64,000 nucleotides of DNA from Agathobacter sp. (GTDB lineage: Bacteria > Bacillota > Clostridia > Lachnospirales > Lachnospiraceae). Positions within the stretch are counted from its first letter, which is position 1. Each line of letters opens with the position of its first letter. A program made the translations under genes and the position numbers. The notes below the pieces were generated by a model. That model had not been told where the DNA came from, ran no database searches, and was given only the letters and a program-made list of their open reading frames with translations. The DNA lies in assembly GCA_022775045.1 (NCBI GenBank), contig JALFLB010000051.1, positions 51,812-115,811 of the forward strand. Reading direction: 5' to 3'. This document shows positions 59,605-64,000 of this stretch, in pieces.

Positions 59605-60626
59605 GGCAGCACCTCCGGGAAATCCATTCCAAATGACAACTGTCCGAATATATCATACATTCCTCTATCTCTCTTCCACGGCTCATAATCCTCAAAATTT
59701 GGAACCGCCTTATAGATGAATGCATTTACCCATCTTGCGAAGTGATTAAGCCTGATATCATCTCGTCTCTCGTTGTACCGCATGATATATGGTCTCACTC
59801 CAAGCTCTGTGAGCTTACGGACACGGTACATATCCTCTTCAAATGATGTGTTGAATCCGACCAGACAAAAGCACATATGCTTTGATGCCGGGATAAATCG
59901 GCTCATTATTTTAATTCCTTCAAGCACCTGCTTCTCAAATCCCATTAGATCCCACGCGTAATGTAGCGACCTTAAATGATGTACCTCTGACATTGCCTGT
60001 GCGATCTCTGATGTCATCAGCCGGACATCACAGCCTTGGTTGATATCAACAATCAGATTCCTGTCGCGGATCTCATGCAGCTTGTCTATGCAGTACGGAT
60101 CCGCGGTAAGATTGTTATCGTGCAGGATGATGATATTACTCCTTGGATTGATGATATCTTTAATCTCCTGATCCTGCCGGAACTCTCCCTCTTTTTTCGG
60201 AACAAAGCAGAATGGACACTTTCTCACGCATCCGCGGCTCGTAAATCCCATTCCGGCATCTACGATCTGCTGTGCCTTTGCTTTCTTGCGCTCTTTGGTC
60301 ATAATCCCTTTGATTTTCGGATAAATCATATCGGCTGTGTACAGATCATAGTCAGGCTTCATATTTTCTATTTCTGCCGGAAGTCTTTTTTCAATATCCC
60401 ACCCGGTACCGCCGATCTCTATGCGGTCTCCGTAGTAGTCCTTAAGTTTTTCACACTCTCCTTTCGATTTCGTGAATATTGTGCTGGCATATATCTTTTC
60501 ATAATCAGTTCTATTTGCATCCGGTCGAACAAATTCAACCTGTTCTCCAATGCTTTTGTAGTAATTGGAAATCTTCATCAATGCCAGATTCGGAAGTTTT
60601 CCGTCTATGTCTATAAGTCCTATCAT
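59601..60626 (-). CDS. Radical SAM protein with cobalamin-binding-like N-domain
   Basis: 341 residues. N-terminal Rossmann-like domain (MIGLIDIDGKLPNLALMKIS, YYKSIGEQVEFVRPDANRTD) recalls B12-binding domains of radical SAM enzymes. The cluster motif Cx3Cx2C is in GFTSRGCVRKCPFCFVPKKE. The barrel follows (IIILHDNNLTADPYCIDKLH, NQGCDVRLMTSEIAQAMS). Overlaps the methyltransferase start, so the two are cotranslated; a joint role in DNA modification is inference. Substrate unknown. Confidence 0.85.
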   Translation of the reverse strand: MIGLIDIDGKLPNLALMKISNYYKSIGEQVEFVRPDANRTDYEKIYASTIFTKSKGECEKLKDYYGDRIEIGGTGWDIEKRLPAEIENMKPDYDLYTADMIYPKIKGIMTKERKKAKAQQIVDAGMGFTSRGCVRKCPFCFVPKKEGEFRQDQEIKDIINPRSNIIILHDNNLTADPYCIDKLHEIRDRNLIVDINQGCDVRLMTSEIAQAMSEVHHLRSLHYAWDLMGFEKQVLEGIKIMSRFIPASKHMCFCLVGFNTSFEEDMYRVRKLTELGVRPYIMRYNERRDDIRLNHFARWVNAFIYKAVPNFEDYEPWKRDRGMYDIFGQLSFGMDFPEVLP

Positions 60627-60750
60627 CTTCCAAAAGGAACCTGCAATTGCGTTACCAAGGCCTTAGGTTCTGCTCCTTTCTTTGTCATCGTGCACATTCA
60701 TAGAATAGCAACGTCACAATACAAATGTGTTATACTGAAGGACAACAATT

Positions 60751-61332
60751 TCAATTATTCGTTGTATACTCGTCTCTTTCCTCACTTTCAGTCTTATCCT
60801 CAACAATGTTGTAGAGCAAAGCTTCTCTTTCCTCACACCACTTACGCATAATCGGGATTTCCTTCTCATCATTAAAATCCAAATGAAAAATTTCTTTATA
60901 CGCAGAAATAAAGCTGTTATACTCCTCCTGCCAGTTCTCCAAATCTTCCTTCGTATACTGGATTTCCTCTTCATCAAACTTCTGAGGATCCTTTTCATAA
61001 GCTTCCAAATCCTTTTTTGCATCTTCGATACTGTCATATATATCCAAGAAATCAGCTGCAATTCCTGGACCGTAAACCTCCAAAAGAAATTTTAGCATCG
61101 TTTCCTCAGATACGACTGTAAACAAGCAGCGTGAAAAGTACTGCTCAGCGAAAGCTCGTTCATCACTTCCATTTGAACGACTTCCACCTATCAGATCATG
61201 TATATAATTTTCCAGGAGTTCCGAAAGTGTAATTCCATGAGCTCCGCATATTCTTAAAATCTCATCACAATCCATGTCAGAGAGTTCCAATACAACAGAC
61301 CTTTTCTGTAATTCCTGGTGGTTCTTGATCAT
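60751..61332 (-). CDS. Phage early protein, acidic, unknown
   Basis: 193 residues. The first 55 (QKRSVVLELSDMDCDEILRI, GITLSELLENYIHDLIGG) look like a ribbon-helix-helix or similar dimer domain; the rest is a long acidic helix (KDLEAYEKDPQKFDEEEIQY). Possibly regulatory. Preceded by AAAGGATG. Confidence 0.65.
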   Translation of the reverse strand: MIKNHQELQKRSVVLELSDMDCDEILRICGAHGITLSELLENYIHDLIGGSRSNGSDERAFAEQYFSRCLFTVVSEETMLKFLLEVYGPGIAADFLDIYDSIEDAKKDLEAYEKDPQKFDEEEIQYTKEDLENWQEEYNSFISAYKEIFHLDFNDEKEIPIMRKWCEEREALLYNIVEDKTESEERDEYTTNN

Positions 61333-61355
61333 ATCAGCACATCCTTTCTCGTCCC

Positions 61356-61372
61356 GTGTCAGATTCTGACAC
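61356..61372. repeat. 17-bp palindrome copy 4 (intergenic)
   Basis: GTGTCAGATTCTGACAC, with two more paired bases on each side (CC / GG), the longest of the four. Lies just before the gene at 60751-61332, with no T run. Confidence 0.8.
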
Positions 61373-61377
61373 GGATT

Positions 61378-61629
61378 CTACCCATATAGAAAAGTAATTA
61401 TAAATGGTGCATAATAAACATCAGGATTAATAAGAAACGCCAATAATAGGAAAATCATTATTCCCAATGATACCTCTGCCATCACCGCAATCACCTTAAG
61501 CGCATATATGGTGTAAAAAATCAGTGCGCTTGAAGATTTCTTTCTTACCGATATCTTCAGGCACCTGATTGCGGCAATCGACAGGACAAACACAAAATCC
61601 GCGATTACCATAGCAAGTATGTATCTCAT
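61378..61629 (-). CDS. Small phage membrane protein
   Basis: 83 residues with three hydrophobic segments (MRYILAMVIADFVFVLSIAA, YALKVIAVMAEVSLGIMIFL, FLINPDVYYAPFIITFLYG). No family recognised. Confidence 0.6.
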   Translation of the reverse strand: MRYILAMVIADFVFVLSIAAIRCLKISVRKKSSSALIFYTIYALKVIAVMAEVSLGIMIFLLLAFLINPDVYYAPFIITFLYG

Positions 61630-61645
61630 TTCAAATCTCCTGCGA

Positions 61646-61792
61646 TTACATTTTCAGAGAAAACAAAAACATAAGCAGTAGTACAATGCCTGCCACATAA
61701 TCACTTCTCTTATTTTCGCCTTTGCTTTCTTCCATTCCGACAAGCAAGCACAACAGGCCTGCTATTGTTGTAACAATTCTAAAAACAATCAT
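61646..61792 (-). CDS. 48-residue phage membrane protein
   Basis: Starts at 61792 after GGGAG: MIVFRIVTTIAGLLCLLVGM, then KRSDYVAGIVLLLMFLFSLK. Two helices. The longer upstream frame overlaps the next gene and is rejected. Confidence 0.65.
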   Translation of the reverse strand: MIVFRIVTTIAGLLCLLVGMEESKGENKRSDYVAGIVLLLMFLFSLKM

Positions 61793-61835
61793 ATGTGTCT
61801 CCCTTATACAGCTTGTCCCACAGCCGCTTGTGCGG

Positions 61836-61994
61836 CTACTTGACCCTCTCGTATCCTGCTCCAAGCGCAAATCGATCACGCAACTCATCCTTTTTTTCTT
61901 CCGGTATGTCCTTGATGTCAATCTGCATCCAATCTCCTGTCTTTGAGTCTATCACCCATGTACGAATGGTAAACTCTCTCTGCTTCCTTGCCAT
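61836..61994 (-). CDS. 52-residue phage protein
   Basis: MARKQREFTIRTWVIDSKTG, then KDIPEEKKDELRDRFALGAG. Start at 61994 after GGAG. A common short protein of Clostridia phage early operons; role unknown. Confidence 0.7.
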   Translation of the reverse strand: MARKQREFTIRTWVIDSKTGDWMQIDIKDIPEEKKDELRDRFALGAGYERVK

Positions 61995-62052
61995 GGCATA
62001 CACTCCTTTCCATTTATTTATAATATGATGGATGACTGTCCAATGTTCTGCA

Positions 62053-62205
62053 TCAAGACGCCACAGCACATTCATTCTCTCGTGCAAGATCTCTTGCTTC
62101 TGCCATACCTTCCGCCCGACCTAAGAAGCGGCCCTTTTCAAAATCGTCCATCTTGCTAATGGCTTTTGCAAATGTCTCAATAATTTCCTTTTCTCTTTCG
62201 CTCAT
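62053..62205 (-). CDS. 50-residue phage protein, first gene of the early leftward operon
   Basis: MSEREKEIIETFAKAISKMD, then FEKGRFLGRAEGMAEARDLA. Preceded by AAGGAGG. First gene after the leftward promoter; similar short proteins are common next to the repressor in Bacillota phages and may be Cro-like or antirepressor-type accessories. Confidence 0.72.
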   Translation of the reverse strand: MSEREKEIIETFAKAISKMDDFEKGRFLGRAEGMAEARDLARENECAVAS

Positions 62206-62247
62206 AATTGTTTCCTCCTTACCTCACCCGTATATCTTGTTATCTTT

Positions 62248-62265
62248 GTGAACATTATAGTTCAC
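62248..62265. promoter_or_regulatory. Operator O1 over the leftward promoter
   Basis: GTGAAC-ATTATA-GTTCAC, perfect 6-6-6 inverted repeat; its centre is the -10 box of the leftward promoter. Binding of the repressor would shut the lytic operon. Confidence 0.82.
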
Positions 62266-62282
62266 GTTGTTCCTTTTGTCAA
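62254..62282 (-). promoter_or_regulatory. Early leftward (lytic) promoter
   Basis: Minus-strand TTGACA (62277-62282), 17 bases, TATAAT (62254-62259): full vegetative consensus. Drives the early operon from 62205 leftward. Confidence 0.88.
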
Positions 62283-62300
62283 CCATAAAAAGTATTCTTT

Positions 62301-62318
62301 GTGAACTTTTTTGTTGAC
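62301..62318. promoter_or_regulatory. Operator O2 over the repressor promoter
   Basis: GTGAAC-TTTTTT-GTTGAC, same 6-6-6 layout as O1 with one mismatch, overlapping the -35 of the repressor promoter. Suggests negative autoregulation with weaker affinity. Confidence 0.7.
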
Positions 62319-62342
62319 GGAATTTCTTTCTGGTGCTATTCT
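62314..62342 (+). promoter_or_regulatory. Repressor (lysogenic) promoter
   Basis: TTGACG (62314-62319), 17 bases, TATTCT (62337-62342), 28 bases before the repressor start. Divergent to the leftward promoter. Confidence 0.75.
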
Positions 62343-62370
62343 GTTTTTAAGAAAAGGAGGTGTAGGTAAA

Positions 62371-62760
62371 ATGACAGAGGGTGAACGCGTAAAATGGCTT
62401 CGTAAGTATCTCGGACTCACGCTTGAAAAGTTTGGAGAAAATCTCGGCGTCACAAAGACAGCTATTTCTAATATTGAAAAAGGTATTCGTAATCTTACAG
62501 ATCAAATGCTTAAATCTATATGTCGGGAATATGGTGTTCGTGAGGAATGGCTTAGATCTGGTGAAGGGGATCCTTTCGGCGCACAGACTAGGAACCAGGA
62601 GATACAAGCTTTTATTAATGATGTTCTGGCAGAGGAAGATGAATCTCGACGCAAACGCTTTATTTATGCACTGTCCAGACTGGATATATCGGGTTGGGAA
62701 GCTCTTGAAAAGGTTGCGTTAGCCTTTTTGAATGATTGTGAACATGAAAAAGAGGACTAG
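62371..62760 (+). CDS. CI-like phage repressor (XRE family)
   Basis: 129 residues starting MTEGERVKWLRKYLGLTLEK after AAAGGAGG. Helix-turn-helix: TLEKFGENLGVTKTAISNIE, then RNLTDQMLKSICREYGVREE, with the usual WLRSGEGDPF after it. The C-terminal third is short and helical. No peptidase domain and no ImmA-like gene beside it, so induction must work otherwise. It controls the O1/O2 switch. Confidence 0.9.
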   Translation: MTEGERVKWLRKYLGLTLEKFGENLGVTKTAISNIEKGIRNLTDQMLKSICREYGVREEWLRSGEGDPFGAQTRNQEIQAFINDVLAEEDESRRKRFIYALSRLDISGWEALEKVALAFLNDCEHEKED

Positions 62761-62782
62761 CTCTCGCTGGTCCTCCTTTTTT
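62752..62782 (+). terminator. Terminator after the repressor
   Basis: GAGGAC (62752-62757) pairs with GTCCTC (62770-62775), followed by CTTTTTT. It uses the last codons of the repressor. Confidence 0.78.
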
Positions 62783-62879
62783 GCCAATTACAATTCCTTT
62801 TTTATTTATTTTTTGTATTTTATATTTGATTCTAAATGTGTTACACTCACAATAAAAAGAAGGGAGTGCACATTTTCAC

Positions 62880-63593
62880 ATGAGAAAAAGATTATTTGAA
62901 ATTATTGAAAAAGCAAATGAAGGGGACAAGATTAGTAAAGTATATGACTCATTTATGATTTTATCAATCATTGTAAGCATCATTCCGCTTTGCTTTTCAA
63001 AACAAAATTCTATATTATATGCCATTGATAAAATCACAGCTGCTATCTTTATTATGGATTACATTTTGCGTTTTTTCACAGCAGACTTCACATCCAACAA
63101 GAAAGGATTCTGGGCTTTTGCCATTTATCCTTTCAAACCAATGGCTATTGTCGATCTGTTATCTATTCTTCCATCTGTTACAAACTTAAGTCACGCATTT
63201 AAAGTTTTCCGCGTTCTACGGTTGTTGAAGGCTCTCCGCGTGTTTAAGTTCTTCAGATACTCAAAAAATATTAAAATAATAACAAATGTACTAGTTAAGA
63301 AAAAAGATGCTCTGCTCACTGTTGGAATGCTTGCATTATCATACATATTCGTTACGGCACTGATTATATTTCAAGTTGAACCGTCTACTTTTGATAATTT
63401 CTTTCAAGCAATCTATTGGGCAACTGTATCTTTGACGACTGTTGGATATGGTGATATCTATCCAACTTCCGCTATTGGACAAGTGATCAGCATGATATCC
63501 TCATTTCTTGGAATTGCAATTGTTGCGCTCCCATCCGGTATCATAATTTCAGGATATCAAGATGAAGTCGAACAAAATAACGAATTGGATTAA
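62880..63593 (+). CDS. Voltage-gated potassium channel, phage-borne
   Basis: 237 residues, a complete six-helix Kv-type subunit. S1-S3 at about 24-115 (MILSIIVSIIPLCF, ITAAIFIMDYILRFFTADFT, PMAIVDLLSILPSV). S4 has a basic residue at about every third position (FRVLRLLKALRVFKFFRYSK). The pore helix and filter are YWATVSLTTVGYGDIYPTSA; S6 is AIVALPSGIIISGY. Preceded by GAAGGGAG. Rightward beside the repressor, so it is expressed independently of the lytic operon, as lysogenic cargo. Confidence 0.9.
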   Translation: MRKRLFEIIEKANEGDKISKVYDSFMILSIIVSIIPLCFSKQNSILYAIDKITAAIFIMDYILRFFTADFTSNKKGFWAFAIYPFKPMAIVDLLSILPSVTNLSHAFKVFRVLRLLKALRVFKFFRYSKNIKIITNVLVKKKDALLTVGMLALSYIFVTALIIFQVEPSTFDNFFQAIYWATVSLTTVGYGDIYPTSAIGQVISMISSFLGIAIVALPSGIIISGYQDEVEQNNELD

Positions 63594-63606
63594 CAAAAGT
63601 AACAAA

Positions 63607-63631
63607 GGTGCTGCCGATAGACGGTTTGCCC
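63607..63631 (+). repeat. Half of an inverted repeat flanking the toxin-like gene
   Basis: GGTGCTGCCGATAGACGG followed by TTTGCCC. A related sequence (GGTGCTACC, CGGTTTGC) is found on the minus strand at 63797-63826, in the leader of the small peptide gene. Confidence 0.55.
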
Positions 63632-63646
63632 GTAAGATGTTAGTTA

Positions 63647-63688
63647 AAAAATAACCGCAATCTTTGCAAGGGACTGGCGGTTATTTTT
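63647..63688. terminator. Bidirectional terminator of channel and toxin-like genes
   Basis: AAAATAACCGC / GCGGTTATTTT with T runs on both strands. It overlaps the last codon of the small peptide gene. Confidence 0.75.
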
Positions 63689-63779
63689 GTGCTTTATTAT
63701 TGCTTCCGATTGTATATACAAGTCCAAAGCAGATAACGACCAAGCCGATCGCTGCAATGAGACCTTCAATTGTCATCAT
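63681..63779 (-). CDS. Holin-like type I toxin peptide (putative)
   Basis: 32 residues: MMTIEGLIAAIGLVVICFGL, then VYTIGSNNKAQK. One membrane helix and a charged tail, as in the putative holin-like toxins (TxpA/BsrG group). The start at 63779 lies eight bases after GGAGG; an earlier ATG (63785) is too close. The shared terminator and leader repeat suggest a convergent regulatory RNA. Confidence 0.6.
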   Translation of the reverse strand: MMTIEGLIAAIGLVVICFGLVYTIGSNNKAQK

Positions 63780-63796
63780 TTGCATCCCCTCCGTAG

Positions 63797-63826
63797 GAGC
63801 AAACCGCCTACCATCTTGGTAGCACC
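63797..63826 (-). promoter_or_regulatory. Structured leader of the toxin-like gene
   Basis: Minus strand GGTGCTACCAAGATGGTAGG with hairpin CTACC/GGTAG, then CGGTTTGCTC before the ribosome binding site. Resembles the sequence at 63607-63631. Could control translation. Confidence 0.5.
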
Positions 63827-64000
63827 TTATGGTATTTTACCATAACTACACTTTTCCACGTGAATATTCCGGATGAGATTCCATCGGCTGTCCGGCGATA
63901 TGGAAATCACTTTTTAGCTTCACTTTTGTGCATACCAAAATATAATTTCTATGAGAATATTAGTAAAGGCTGCTACGCACCGCAGATGCGGCAAGGCCTT
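63827..64000. other. Window end, nothing assigned
   Basis: 174 bases in which I see no supportable gene start or RNA. The prophage right end, its integrase and the 3' part of cotJC are not reached. Confidence 0.6.

Larger units (their letters stand above)
23375..64000. mobile_element. Large prophage integrated in cotJC, right end outside the window
   Basis: Everything from the cotJC break to the window end is phage-like and largely leftward: lysogeny switch at 62.3 kb, replication and partition at 49-53 kb, lambda-type packaging and head genes at 40-47.5 kb, P2-type contractile tail at 29-39 kb, lysis genes at 25.6-27 kb. The exact left boundary is within about 23371-23383, where the CotJC frame diverges. 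No integrase of the att-adjacent type is seen, so it is expected just past 64000. All structural modules are complete, so the phage looks viable. Confidence 0.9.

Noticed and set aside
60036..60851. Rightward 271-residue frame
   Set aside because: Antisense to the radical SAM gene, no ribosome binding site, composition of a shadow frame.
29941..61372. Palindromes as simple terminators
   Set aside because: Only copy 2 has a T run; copies 1 and 3 are inside coding sequence.
61793..61921. N-terminal extension of the 48-residue membrane protein
   Set aside because: It overlaps the 52-residue gene in another frame, and GGGAG precedes the inner ATG.
1..64000. tRNA or rRNA genes
   Set aside because: I found no convincing cloverleaf or rRNA sequence by eye. 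A covariance search with tRNAscan-SE would decide it.

Overview
The window looks like chromosome of a motile, spore-forming anaerobe of the Clostridia, most likely Lachnospiraceae. It carries a flgBC-fliEFGHIJ operon, codY, an intact sigK, a cotJABC spore-coat locus, a DUF5662 gene and a DUF1292 gene in the arrangement and protein style typical of that family. No genus is claimed.

Layout. (1) 1-6950, leftward: the flagellar basal-body, switch and export operon, with a MotE-like membrane gene running off the left edge. (2) 7080-22600, mostly leftward: codY, topA, dprA, comM, sigK, a DUF5662 gene, a GH13 protein that has lost two catalytic aspartates, a DUF1292 gene (rightward), a UvrD-type helicase, gltX, a C39-like peptidase, an NhaC-type antiporter and a GNAT acetyltransferase. 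(3) 22760-23397, rightward: cotJA, cotJB and the first 34 codons of cotJC, which is cut after its Gly-Gly-Pro. (4) about 23375 to beyond 64000: a large prophage integrated in cotJC. Its right end and its integrase are not in the window.

The prophage is a mosaic: lambda-type head genes (terminase, portal, protease/scaffold, decoration, capsid) joined to a P2-type contractile tail (sheath, tube, gpE/E' with a slippery T TTT TTA, tape measure, X, D, gp25/W, J, I, fibre). Reading leftward from the lysogeny switch at about 62.3 kb come early genes, replication and partition (iteron-bearing initiator, ParA, large ParB), a late regulator, packaging, head, tail and lysis. Four copies of one 17-bp perfect palindrome are scattered over 31 kb and are candidate centromere sites for the phage ParB. 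Early cargo includes a cytosine methyltransferase overlapped by a radical SAM protein, with a BFD-like 2Fe-2S protein on the opposite strand. A voltage-gated K+ channel and a small hydrophobic toxin-like peptide lie beside the repressor.

The most striking system is at 27389-29705. The expressed tail-fibre gene and three silent fibre tips each begin at an identical 11-bp site reading Leu-Asn-Thr-Asp. The four sites alternate in orientation and surround a complete tyrosine recombinase. This is a compact shufflon expected to switch phage host range by inversion. The two most similar tips differ mainly by amino-acid-changing substitutions. Near the left end lie two paralogous regulator modules, each a ribbon-helix-helix-like gene facing a rightward gene across three copies of its own operator, one copy filling the spacer of a near-consensus promoter.
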